From positions 248,001 to 312,000 of the forward strand of contig NZ_JAKWBE010000005.1 in the NCBI RefSeq assembly GCF_022513565.1: 64,000 bases of DNA, given 5' to 3'. The notes beneath the pieces are model-generated. The model saw nothing but the letters and a program-made list of their open reading frames with translations. It ran no database searches and was not told where the DNA came from. Position numbers and translations under genes: made by a program. Positions 26,592 through 34,572 of this stretch are shown in pieces. This DNA is from Streptomyces gilvus (GTDB lineage: Bacteria > Actinomycetota > Actinomycetes > Streptomycetales > Streptomycetaceae). Position 1 is the first letter of the stretch, and each line of letters starts with the position of its first letter.

Positions 26592-26824
26592 GGGAGGCTT
26601 TCCTCTCGTTGGCCCGGCGGTCACGGTCTCTCAGGTCGTGGCCGGGAGTTCGGCAGGGGTCTTCGTCGCTTCCGGGACGTCGGGTGGGGGGACGGGGCGC
26701 GCAGGCAGTGCGCGTACGTCAGCGCGCACATCGCGCCACTCCGCCCTGCCCGCTGCCGAGGGCGCCGCTGCCGACGCGGCCGCCCTCCTTCGCGAACGTG
26801 GAGTAGACATCGGGGGAGTTCATG
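26592..26824 (-). other. Gap between cysN and the ABC importer genes
   Basis: This 233-base gap breaks an otherwise tight operon, so a separate promoter for the importer is possible. A 34-codon frame (26719-26823, MNSPDVYSTFAKEGG) is present but unlike known leader peptides, and I do not count it as a gene. I see no clear terminator. Confidence 0.4.
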
Positions 26825-28153
26825 TCAGAAGTCCCACCCGTCGTCCTCGGCCTCGTCCTTGACGGGCTCGGGGGACGCGAACGACTCGCCGACCATGCCC
26901 GCGGTGAGCGTGGTGCCGTCGCTGGGGTCGATCAGGATGAACGAACCGGTGCGGCGGGAGTCGGCGTAGGAGTCCACCGGCAGCGGCTCCGCGGTGCGGA
27001 TCTTCACCCGGCCGATGTCGTTGGCGACGAGCTGTCCCGGGTGCGGGTGCAGGGACAGGTCGTCGAGCGTGAGCCGGGACGGGATGTCCTTGACGATCGC
27101 CTTGACCGTGCGGGTGCCGTGCTTGAGCAGCACCCGGTGGTTGACGGTCAGCGCCTGGTCGGCGACGTGGCAGACGGTCGCCTCGATGTCCTGCGTGGTC
27201 GCCGGGGCGTCCTTGCTGGGCACGATCAGGTCGCCGCGCGAGATGTCGACGTCGTCCTCCAGCAGGATCGTCACCGACTGCGTCGTCCAGGCGACGTCGA
27301 CGGGCTCGCCGAGCAGGTCGATGCCGGAGATGCGGGAGGCGCGGCCCGAGGGCAGCACGGTCACGGCCTCGCCGACGCGGAACGAACCGGCGGCGATCTG
27401 ACCGGCGTAACCGCGGTAGTCGGGGTGCTCGGCGGTCTGCGGCCGGATCACGTACTGCACGGGCAGCCGGGCGTGGCAGTGGCTGAGGTCATGGCTCACG
27501 GGAACGCTTTCCAGGTGTTCCAGGACCGTCGGGCCGCCGTACCAGTCCATGTTCGCCGACGGCTCCACCACGTTGTCGCCGGCCAGTGCGGAGATCGGGA
27601 TCGCGGTGACCTCGGGGACGCCGAGTTCGGTCGCGTACGCCGTGAACTCCTCGGCGATCGCGGCGAAGACGGTTTCCCGGTATTCGACCAGGTCCATCTT
27701 GTTGACCGCGAGCACCACGTGCGGCACGCGCAGCAGCGCGGCGATCGCCGCGTGCCGGCGGGTCTGCTCGACCACGCCGTTGCGGGCGTCCACGAGGATC
27801 ACCGTCAGCTCGGCCGTCGAGGCACCGGTGACCATGTTGCGCGTGTACTGCACATGGCCCGGCGTGTCGGCGAGGATGAACCGCCGCTTCGGCGTGGCGA
27901 AGTAGCGGTAGGCTACGTCGATGGTGATGCCCTGCTCGCGTTCGGCCCGCAGACCGTCCGTCAGCAGCGCGAGATCGGGGGCCTCCTGGCCGCGGTTGCG
28001 GGAGGCGTGCTCGACGGCCTCCAGCTGGTCGGCCAGCACCGACTTGGAGTCGTGCAGCAGCCGTCCCACGAGCGTGGACTTGCCGTCGTCGACCGAACCG
28101 GCCGTCGCGAACCGCAGCAGGGTGGTCTCGGAGAGTTCCGTGGTCGTGGTCAT
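26825..28153 (-). CDS. cysN: Sulfate adenylyltransferase subunit 1 (CysN GTPase)
   Basis: A 442-residue translation-factor-like GTPase. With CysD it makes adenosine 5'-phosphosulfate (APS) from sulfate and ATP, driven by GTP hydrolysis. The G1 motif is GSVDDGKST, G3 is DTPGH and G4 is NKMD; EF-Tu-like beta-barrel domains follow from about residue 240. It has no fused APS kinase domain, since CysC is separate. It lies two bases after the cysD stop. Confidence 0.93.
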   Translation of the reverse strand: MTTTTELSETTLLRFATAGSVDDGKSTLVGRLLHDSKSVLADQLEAVEHASRNRGQEAPDLALLTDGLRAEREQGITIDVAYRYFATPKRRFILADTPGHVQYTRNMVTGASTAELTVILVDARNGVVEQTRRHAAIAALLRVPHVVLAVNKMDLVEYRETVFAAIAEEFTAYATELGVPEVTAIPISALAGDNVVEPSANMDWYGGPTVLEHLESVPVSHDLSHCHARLPVQYVIRPQTAEHPDYRGYAGQIAAGSFRVGEAVTVLPSGRASRISGIDLLGEPVDVAWTTQSVTILLEDDVDISRGDLIVPSKDAPATTQDIEATVCHVADQALTVNHRVLLKHGTRTVKAIVKDIPSRLTLDDLSLHPHPGQLVANDIGRVKIRTAEPLPVDSYADSRRTGSFILIDPSDGTTLTAGMVGESFASPEPVKDEAEDDGWDF

Positions 28154-28155
28154 GG

Positions 28156-29091
28156 CTAGAAGTACCCCTCGCGCTTGCGGTCTTCCATCGCGGCCTCGGA
28201 CAGCTTGTCGTCGGCGCGGGTGGCGCCCCGCTCGGTCAGCCGGGACGCGGCGATCTCCGCGATGACCTGCTCCAGCGTCACCGCGTCCGAGTCCACCGCG
28301 CCCGTGCAGGACATGTCACCGACGGTCCGGTAGCGCACGAGCCGCTTCTCGACGCTCTCGCCGTCCTTCGGGCCGCCCCACTCGCCGGCGGTCAGCCACA
28401 TGCCGTTACGGCTGAACACCTCCCGCTCGTGCGCGAAGTAGATCTCCGGCAGCTCGATGCCCTCACGGGCGATGTACTGCCACACGTCCAGCTCGGTCCA
28501 GTTGGACAGCGGGAACACCCGCACGTGCTCGCCGGGCGCGTGCCGGCCGTTGTACAGGTTCCACAGCTCGGGGCGCTGGCGGCGCGGGTCCCACTGGGAG
28601 AACTCGTCCCGCAGCGAGAACACCCGCTCCTTCGCGCGGGCCTTCTCCTCGTCCCGGCGCCCTCCGCCGAAGACCGCGTCGAACCGCTCCGCCTGGATCT
28701 TCTCCGTCAGCGGCAGCGTCTGCAGCGGGTTGCGGGTGCCGTCCGGACGCTCCTTGAGCACACCCCGGTCGATGTAGTCCTGTACGGAAGCCACATGGAG
28801 ACGCAGCCCATGTGCGGCCACCACACGGTCCCGGTACTCGAGGACCTCGGGGAAGTTGTGTCCGGTGTCCACATGCAGCAGCGAGAAGGGCACACCGGCC
28901 GGCGCGAACGCCTTCAGCGCCAGGTGCAGCATGAGGATGGAGTCCTTGCCGCCGGAGAACAGGATCACCGGCCGCTCGAACTCGCCCGCCACCTCACGGA
29001 AGATGTGCACCGCCTCCGACTCCAGCGCGTCCAGGTGCGACAGCGCGTACGGGGCGTCCGTCCCCTCGTGCACGGATGCGACGGTCGTCAT
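28156..29091 (-). CDS. cysD: Sulfate adenylyltransferase subunit 2 (CysD)
   Basis: A 311-residue ATP-pyrophosphatase. The PP-loop is in VILFSGGKDSILMLHL, and the family motifs LLHVDTGHNFPEVLEYRD and VFGGGRRDEEKARAKER are intact. It adenylylates sulfate and forms the catalytic complex with CysN. The ATG at 29091 overlaps the end of cysC by four bases (ATGA), showing coupled translation. Confidence 0.93.
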   Translation of the reverse strand: MTTVASVHEGTDAPYALSHLDALESEAVHIFREVAGEFERPVILFSGGKDSILMLHLALKAFAPAGVPFSLLHVDTGHNFPEVLEYRDRVVAAHGLRLHVASVQDYIDRGVLKERPDGTRNPLQTLPLTEKIQAERFDAVFGGGRRDEEKARAKERVFSLRDEFSQWDPRRQRPELWNLYNGRHAPGEHVRVFPLSNWTELDVWQYIAREGIELPEIYFAHEREVFSRNGMWLTAGEWGGPKDGESVEKRLVRYRTVGDMSCTGAVDSDAVTLEQVIAEIAASRLTERGATRADDKLSEAAMEDRKREGYF

Positions 29092-29648
29092 GCCAGTCCC
29101 CTCTCGGTGAGCAGCGCGTGGACCGCGGCCGCGGACTCCTGGACGGTCTGGTGCTGCGACTCGATGCGCAGATCCGGCGACTCGGGCTCCTCGTACGGGT
29201 CGTCCACACCCGTCAGCCCGGTCAGCTCGCCCGCCGCCTGCTTGGCGTACAGACCCTTCACATCGCGTACGGAGCACACCTCGACCGGGGTCGCCACATG
29301 CACCTCGACGTACGGCGCCCCGCTCTCCTGGTGCCGCTTGCGGACCGCGTCGCGGCTGTCGGCGTACGGCGCGATGACCGGGACCAGCGCCTTGACGCCG
29401 TTGCGGGCGAGCAGTTCGGCGAGGAAACCGATGCGCTGCACGTTGGTGTGCCGGTCCTCGCGGCTGAAGCCGAGGCCCGCGGAGATGAACTCGCGGATCT
29501 CGTCGCCGTCGAGCACCTCGACGCGATGGCCCTCGGCGCGCAGCCGGCCGGCCAGTTCGTACGCGATGGTGGTCTTGCCGGCACTCGGCAGACCCGTGAG
29601 CCAGACGGTGGCTCCGGTCGTCACCTGCAACTCCTCGGTCGTCGTCAT
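29088..29648 (-). CDS. cysC: APS kinase (CysC)
   Basis: A 186-residue kinase that phosphorylates APS to PAPS. The P-loop is GLPSAGKTT, with DGDEIREF and FSREDRHTNVQRIGFLA after it. Start chosen at the ATG at 29648 (MTTTEELQVTTG), which overlaps the end of cysH. Because the neighbouring CysH looks like an APS reductase, PAPS made here may serve sulfotransferases rather than reduction. Confidence 0.92.
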   Translation of the reverse strand: MTTTEELQVTTGATVWLTGLPSAGKTTIAYELAGRLRAEGHRVEVLDGDEIREFISAGLGFSREDRHTNVQRIGFLAELLARNGVKALVPVIAPYADSRDAVRKRHQESGAPYVEVHVATPVEVCSVRDVKGLYAKQAAGELTGLTGVDDPYEEPESPDLRIESQHQTVQESAAAVHALLTERGLA

Positions 29649-30355
29649 TCGTGCAGCCCGCACTCGGTCTTGGCCCGGCCCGCCCAGCGCCCGGCCCGCG
29701 CGTCCTCGCCCTCAAGGACCCGGCGGGTGCAGGGGGCGCAGCCCACGGAGGCGTAGCCGTCCATCAGCAACGGGTTGGTCAGCACGCCGTGTTCGGCCAC
29801 GTAGGCGTCCACGTCGTCCTGGCTCCAGCGGGCGATCGGCGAGATCTTGACCTTCTGCCGCTTCTCGTCCCACCCGACGACCGGGGTGTTCGCCCGGGTC
29901 GGGGACTCGTCACGGCGCAGACCGGTCGCCCAGGCCGTGTAGTGCGCGAGGCCCTGCTCCAGCGGCTGGACCTTGCGCAGTTTGCAGCACAGGTCGGGGT
30001 CGCGGTCGTGCAGCTTCGGGCCGTACTCCGCGTCCTGCTCGGCGACCGTCTGACGGGGGGTGAGGGTGATGACGTTGACGTCCATCACCGCCTCGACCGC
30101 GTCACGGGTGCCGATGGTCTCCGGGAAGTGGTAACCGGTGTCGAGGAACACGACGTCGACACCGGGCATCGCGCGGGAGGCGAGGTGGGCGACCACCGCG
30201 TCCTCCATCGACGAGGTCACGCAGAAACGCTTCCCGAAGGTTTCCGCGGCCCACTGGAGGATCTCCAGCGCGGAGGCGTCCTCCAGGTCGCGGCCCGCCT
30301 GCTCGGCGAGCGCCTTGAGCTGCTCGGTCGTACGGTCTTCCGTCACGGCGTTCAT
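29645..30355 (-). CDS. cysH: APS/PAPS reductase with an iron-sulfur cluster (CysH)
   Basis: A 236-residue reductase that turns activated sulfate into sulfite. The Cys pairs CC (in DPDLCCKLRKVQPL) and CAPC are the ligands of a [4Fe-4S] cluster, the mark of assimilatory APS reductases. The C-terminal ECGLHE carries the catalytic Cys. The ATG at 30355 overlaps the end of the small zinc-ribbon gene. The presence of cysC means PAPS cannot be fully excluded as substrate. Confidence 0.9.
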   Translation of the reverse strand: MNAVTEDRTTEQLKALAEQAGRDLEDASALEILQWAAETFGKRFCVTSSMEDAVVAHLASRAMPGVDVVFLDTGYHFPETIGTRDAVEAVMDVNVITLTPRQTVAEQDAEYGPKLHDRDPDLCCKLRKVQPLEQGLAHYTAWATGLRRDESPTRANTPVVGWDEKRQKVKISPIARWSQDDVDAYVAEHGVLTNPLLMDGYASVGCAPCTRRVLEGEDARAGRWAGRAKTECGLHE

Positions 30356-30531
30356 ATCTGGTCTCCCCCTGCGTCGGAGTGCTGAAGGCCCCGGGCGAGC
30401 AGCCCGAGGAACTTCAACTGGAAGGCCCGGTTGCACGCCGCGCATTCCCAGGCGCCGTGGCCCTGTTCGGCCGGACGCAGATCCTCGTCGCCGCAGTAGG
30501 GGCAGTAGAAGGGGGCGGCCCGCTCGCTCAC
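30352..30531 (-). CDS. Small zinc-ribbon protein of the sulfur operon (59 aa)
   Basis: A 59-residue protein encoded in 180 bases between the sulfite reductase and cysH. CPYC near the start and CAAC about 20 residues later make a zinc ribbon, and FQLKFLGLLARGL follows. The GTG start overlaps the sulfite reductase stop (GTGA) and the stop overlaps the cysH start, so it is fully coupled. A protein of this kind sits at the same place in other Streptomyces sulfur clusters. Its function is unknown; a role in cluster or metal handling for the two iron-sulfur enzymes is conceivable. Confidence 0.85.
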   Translation of the reverse strand: MSERAAPFYCPYCGDEDLRPAEQGHGAWECAACNRAFQLKFLGLLARGLQHSDAGGDQI

Positions 30532-32225
30532 GACAGGGCCTCCTCGGAGGCGCGCGCGGCCCAGGCGGCGAACCGCTCGCCCTCTTCGCGCTCGGCCCGG
30601 AACCGCTTCAGGACCCGCTCGACGTAGTCCGGCAGCTCCTCGGACGTCACCTTCAGACCACGGACCTTGCGGCCGAAGCCGGCGTCCAGACCGAGCGCGC
30701 CGCCCAGGTGCACCTGGTAGCCCTCGACCTGCTCGCCCCGGTCGTTGAGGACCAGCTGGCCCTTGAGACCGATGTCCGCCACCTGGATACGGGCGCAGGC
30801 GTTCGGGCAGCCGTTGAGGTTGATGGTGATCGGCTCGTCGAAGTCCGGGATGCGACGCTCGAGTTCCTCGATCAGCGCGGAACCGCGCTGCTTGGTCTCG
30901 ACGATGGCGAGCTTGCAGTACTCGATGCCGGTGCAGGCCATCGTGCCGCGCCGGAACGGGGACGGCTTGGCCGTGAGGTCCAGCGCCTCCAGCGCCGCGA
31001 CCAGCGGCTCGACCTGCTCCTCGGCGACGTCGAGGACGATCATCTTCTGCTCGACGGTGGTGCGCACCCGGCCCGAGCCGTGGGCCTCCGCCAGGTCGGC
31101 GATCTTGGTGAGGGTGGTGCCGTCGACGCGGCCGACGCGCGGTGCGAAACCGACGTAGTAACGGCCGTCCTTCTGCCGGTGCACACCGACGTGGTCACGC
31201 CAGCGCTGCAGCGGCTCGGCGGGCGGCGGGCCGTCGACCAGCGCGCGCTTGAGGTACTGCTCCTCCAGCACCTGCCGGAACTTCTCCGCGCCCCAGTCGG
31301 CGACCAGGAACTTCAGCCGGGCCCTGGTCCGAAGGCGCCGGTAACCGTAGTCGCGGAAGATACCGACGACACCCGCCCAGACCTCGGGGACCTCCTCCAG
31401 CGGCACCCAGGCGCCGAGCCGGACGCCGATCTTCGGGTTGGTGGACAGGCCGCCGCCGACCCACAGGTCGAACCCGGGGCCGTGCTCGGGGTGCTCGACG
31501 CCCACGAAGGCGACGTCGTTGATCTCGTGGACCACGTCGAGGAGCGGGGAACCGGAGATCGCCGTCTTGAACTTGCGCGGCAGGTTGGAGAACTCCTTGC
31601 TGCCGATGTAACGGTTGTGGATCTCGTCGATCGCCCAGCTGCCGTCGATGATCTCGTCCTCGGCGATGCCCGCGACCGGCGAGCCGATGACGACACGCGG
31701 GCAGTCGCCGCAGGCCTCGGTGGTGGACAGCCCGACCGCCTCCAGGCGGTTCCAGATCTCCGGCACGTCCTCGATGCGGATCCAGTGCAGCTGGATGTTC
31801 TGCCGGTCGGTGATGTCCGCGCTGCCCCGCGCGAACTCCTCGGAGATCCCACCGATCACCCGCAGCTGCTGGGTGGTGAGACGGCCGCCGTCGATCCGTA
31901 CCCGCAGCATGAAGTACTTGTCGTCCAGCTCCTCCGGCTCCAGGATCGCGGTCTTGCCGCCGTCGATCCCGGGCTTGCGCTGGGTGTACAGGCCCCACCA
32001 GCGCATCCGCCCGCGCAGGTCGTTGGGGTCGATGGAGTCGAAGCCCCGCTTGGAGTAGATCGTCTCAATGCGTGTCCGCACATTGAGACCGTCGTCGTCC
32101 TTCTTGAACTGCTCGTTGCCGTTGAGCGGGGTGTGGTGCCCCATCGCCCACTGGCCCTCACCGCGGTGACGGCTCACCTTGCGGCGGACTGGCGCGGCGG
32201 CGGGCTTCTGCGGGGTGGCGGCCAT
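30528..32225 (-). CDS. sirA: Ferredoxin-type sulfite reductase (SirA/CysI family)
   Basis: A 565-residue siroheme and [4Fe-4S] enzyme that reduces sulfite to sulfide. The duplicated ferredoxin-like halves are visible, and the cluster/siroheme ligands are in GTMACTGIEYCKLAIVETK and NLNGCPNACARIQV. ATP- or flavin-binding domains are absent, so ferredoxin is the donor. The ATG at 32225 is preceded by GAAGGA. It is the first enzyme of the operon, 128 bases after the leader peptide gene. Nitrite reductase is the alternative for this family, but the context argues for sulfite. Confidence 0.9.
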   Translation of the reverse strand: MAATPQKPAAAPVRRKVSRHRGEGQWAMGHHTPLNGNEQFKKDDDGLNVRTRIETIYSKRGFDSIDPNDLRGRMRWWGLYTQRKPGIDGGKTAILEPEELDDKYFMLRVRIDGGRLTTQQLRVIGGISEEFARGSADITDRQNIQLHWIRIEDVPEIWNRLEAVGLSTTEACGDCPRVVIGSPVAGIAEDEIIDGSWAIDEIHNRYIGSKEFSNLPRKFKTAISGSPLLDVVHEINDVAFVGVEHPEHGPGFDLWVGGGLSTNPKIGVRLGAWVPLEEVPEVWAGVVGIFRDYGYRRLRTRARLKFLVADWGAEKFRQVLEEQYLKRALVDGPPPAEPLQRWRDHVGVHRQKDGRYYVGFAPRVGRVDGTTLTKIADLAEAHGSGRVRTTVEQKMIVLDVAEEQVEPLVAALEALDLTAKPSPFRRGTMACTGIEYCKLAIVETKQRGSALIEELERRIPDFDEPITINLNGCPNACARIQVADIGLKGQLVLNDRGEQVEGYQVHLGGALGLDAGFGRKVRGLKVTSEELPDYVERVLKRFRAEREEGERFAAWAARASEEALS

Positions 32226-32353
32226 GGTGGTTACGTCCTTCGGGACAGGCGGGAATTCGGCTCTGACCTGCGCGTTCGGGCGCATGGGCATACGTGCGCG
32301 GCGCTGCGCAAAAGAGAGGGAATGTCAGGAGATGTCGGGCTTCGCTGTGGCGG

Positions 32354-32437
32354 TCAGCTCGCCGGACAGATGGCGCTGGACATGCGGCCGAGGTCGACGT
32401 GCCGCCGACTCACCAAGGCAATTCCAGTTCCAGACAT
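32354..32437 (-). CDS. Putative leader peptide of the sulfur-assimilation operon (27 aa)
   Basis: A 27-codon frame, MSGTGIALVSRRHVDLGRMS then SAICPAS, ending 128 bases before the sulfite reductase start. The pattern RRHVDL-x-R-x-SSAIC is that of the short peptides found before sulfur and cysteine genes in many Streptomyces. The single Cys near the end could act as the sensing codon for charged Cys-tRNA or as a stalling site. No ribosome site precedes the ATG, so it may be translated from a leaderless mRNA. Confidence 0.75.
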   Translation of the reverse strand: MSGTGIALVSRRHVDLGRMSSAICPAS

Positions 32438-32459
32438 GACGGAAGCGTGTCATGGCAAT

Positions 32460-32493
32460 CTGGACACAGTCCAGCTTCGTCCGCCATGCGGAC
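32460..32493. promoter_or_regulatory. Two inverted repeats upstream of the sulfur operon leader
   Basis: CTGGAC-ACA-GTCCAG (32460-32474) and GTCCGC-CAT-GCGGAC (32479-32493) are two perfect dyads, four bases apart, sharing the half-site GTCC. They lie 23 bases upstream of the leader ATG, where a transcriptional regulator of the operon would bind. The bound protein is unknown. Confidence 0.5.
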
Positions 32494-32564
32494 ACCCTTG
32501 TCTCGATGGGCAAGACATGGGTGTCATCGATCACATGCTCCGCACACGGTCTTGTCCTCGCAGG

Positions 32565-33137
32565 TCAGACGGGGTATGCGCCCGGCCACGGGCCCGGTGC
32601 GGCCACCTCCGGCTGCTCCTCGACCTTGGTGTCGAAGAGCCTGAAGCCCCGCCGGAGGTAGTTGTCCATCGCGTGCTCCCCGTCCAGGCTGCACGTATGC
32701 AACCAGACCCGCTTGGTCCCGGCCAGCCCCGGCCAGCGGTCCGCGAGGTCCCAGGCCCGGGCGACGCCGTACGACAGCAGGTGCCCGCCGACGCGCCGGC
32801 CGCGGAAGGCCGGGATGAGCCCGAAGTAAACGATCTCCACGACCCCGTCGTCCTGCGGCTCCAGCTCCACGTAACCGGCGGGCGTGCCCCGGTCGTGGGC
32901 GACCCAGGTCTCCACGCCCGGCCGCCGAAGGTGCTCCAGCCACCGCGCGTGACTCCAGCCGAGCCGGTCGATCCAGCGGATGTCGCCGCCCACGGACGCG
33001 TACAGGAAACGGCTGAACTCGGGGGAGGGCACCTCGGAGCGGACGATCCGCACGTCCCCCTCGGGCGCGGCGGCCGGCAGGAGGTCGGTCGGGGCGGTCT
33101 GCTCCAGCGACCAGGTGGTCACGGGGATGTTCGTCAT
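32565..33137 (-). CDS. GNAT-family acetyltransferase
   Basis: A 190-residue N-acetyltransferase. The acetyl-CoA motif is VVEIVYFGLIPAFRGRRVGGHLLSYG, with R-G-R-R-V-G as the pyrophosphate loop. The substrate is unknown. It lies upstream of the sulfur operon on the same strand, separated from the leader peptide by 127 bases; I recall a similar gene next to the sulfur cluster of other Streptomyces. Confidence 0.8.
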   Translation of the reverse strand: MTNIPVTTWSLEQTAPTDLLPAAAPEGDVRIVRSEVPSPEFSRFLYASVGGDIRWIDRLGWSHARWLEHLRRPGVETWVAHDRGTPAGYVELEPQDDGVVEIVYFGLIPAFRGRRVGGHLLSYGVARAWDLADRWPGLAGTKRVWLHTCSLDGEHAMDNYLRRGFRLFDTKVEEQPEVAAPGPWPGAYPV

Positions 33138-33150
33138 GCCCGCCAGAAAA

Positions 33151-34425
33151 TCATTCGGCCATGGATCTGTCGATCGAGCTCAGCGGCAGCGCGTACAGCA
33201 TCCGCCCCGACTGGGACCAGACCTCGCCGGTCTCCTCCCAGAACGACAACGAGCCAGCCTGGCCGCCCCAGCAGTAGTGCGAGTCGTCCGAACCGCACTC
33301 GGTGGCCCTCGCCTCCCGCCGGTCCTGCCGCCAGAGCGTGCCCCGCCCGTCTCGACTGTCGGACGGCTGGTCCAGATACCAGTCGGAGCCGTACGACAGG
33401 ACACCGGTGACACCGGTCGTCTTCGACTCGTACGCCTCACTGGCGACCGCCCGCCCCTCGGCGTCGGTGGCCAGCAGGCCGGCGCGGGCCGGGTCGCTGC
33501 TGAAGGGGTAGCGCCACAGCCGGGTGTGCCGGTCGCTGTTCGCGGGCACCGCCTCGCTCGCCACCAGGCTGTCGGGCGCGGTACTGCGGTCGAGGGAGAC
33601 CGCCGCCGGACGCGGGGTGCCCCGGCCGAGCGCGTACGACCCCACGGCGGGCAGCACGTAGCGGGCCCCGTACGCCGACCAGCCGCCGCGGACCCGGCCG
33701 ACCCGGTCGCTGTCCACGGAGGCCCGCTGGACGCGGCGCAGATCGTAGACATACAGGCTCTCGGCGGCGGTGACCAGCAGCTTGTCCTGGTACCAGACCA
33801 GTCCCGAGACGGCGGAGGACAGGCCCGTGTAGTTGCGGCCGCCGTCGGTCGGCACGGCCAGCAGCGCCCAGGTGTAGGTGAGGCGGTCGGGGTCGTCGGC
33901 GTTGACGAAGGCGACCCGCGCCAGACCCGGACTGCCCGCGCGGCCGGTGTCGTGGCTCCAGCCGGAGAGGATCACCCGGTCGTCGCCCCAGTGGCCGTCG
34001 TCGTCGGCGTCCCCGGAGGTCGTCACCGCGCCGGCCCGCCAGCCGCGGGTGTCGGCGGCGTCCCAGCAGTACGCGCGCGTGGCCGCCGGTTCGACCGGCA
34101 GCGCCGAGCGGTCGGCGGTCGTGCAGTCGGCCGGGGTGCGCAGCGAGCGGTCGGTGTCCGCGAGGACGGAGCGCACCCCGACGGGTCTGCCCATCACCGA
34201 GGCGAGCCGGTCCAGGGTGGCCCGCGGGACCAGATGCTCCTGGAGCGGGAACCCGGAGGCCCGGGCCATGTCGAGCGCCTTCAGACCGCCCGGGTCCTCA
34301 CTCACCGTGGCCTGCGAGGCGCTGATCATGGTGGCGGCCGCGGTGAGCGCGAGAGCGGTCCCGGCCAGGAAAGCGCGCAGCGCGCGGCCACGCTTCTGCC
34401 GACGGTGCCTGCCACGACTCTTCAT
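33151..34425 (-). CDS. Secreted protein of unknown function
   Basis: A 424-residue exported protein. The N-terminus is basic (MKSRGRHRRQKRGRALRAF) and followed by a hydrophobic segment and a likely cleavage after SASQA (about residue 37). The rest has regularly spaced Trp/Tyr/Asp-rich strands such as SGLVWYQDKLLVTAAES and SLYVYDLRRVQ, suggesting a beta-propeller. No catalytic motif is recognisable. The ATG at 34425 begins just before the basic region. Confidence 0.65.
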   Translation of the reverse strand: MKSRGRHRRQKRGRALRAFLAGTALALTAAATMISASQATVSEDPGGLKALDMARASGFPLQEHLVPRATLDRLASVMGRPVGVRSVLADTDRSLRTPADCTTADRSALPVEPAATRAYCWDAADTRGWRAGAVTTSGDADDDGHWGDDRVILSGWSHDTGRAGSPGLARVAFVNADDPDRLTYTWALLAVPTDGGRNYTGLSSAVSGLVWYQDKLLVTAAESLYVYDLRRVQRASVDSDRVGRVRGGWSAYGARYVLPAVGSYALGRGTPRPAAVSLDRSTAPDSLVASEAVPANSDRHTRLWRYPFSSDPARAGLLATDAEGRAVASEAYESKTTGVTGVLSYGSDWYLDQPSDSRDGRGTLWRQDRREARATECGSDDSHYCWGGQAGSLSFWEETGEVWSQSGRMLYALPLSSIDRSMAE

Positions 34426-34572
34426 AGGTCCTCCCGAGGCGAGCCAACTGCGGCCAATGGTCCGTGTGTTGACCAAAGGCGCAGGTGGGGTGGCCCGTAG
34501 AGGGATGCTACGGCAGTCAAGGGCGGCTCGGCACGAAGACCCTGCAAATATGCGGAAGATGGTGCGTCACGG

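Noticed and set aside
26719..26823. 34-codon frame between cysN and the ABC importer
   Set aside because: It has no leader-peptide motif, no good ribosome site and a Gly/Ser-rich translation; listed only as part of the gap.
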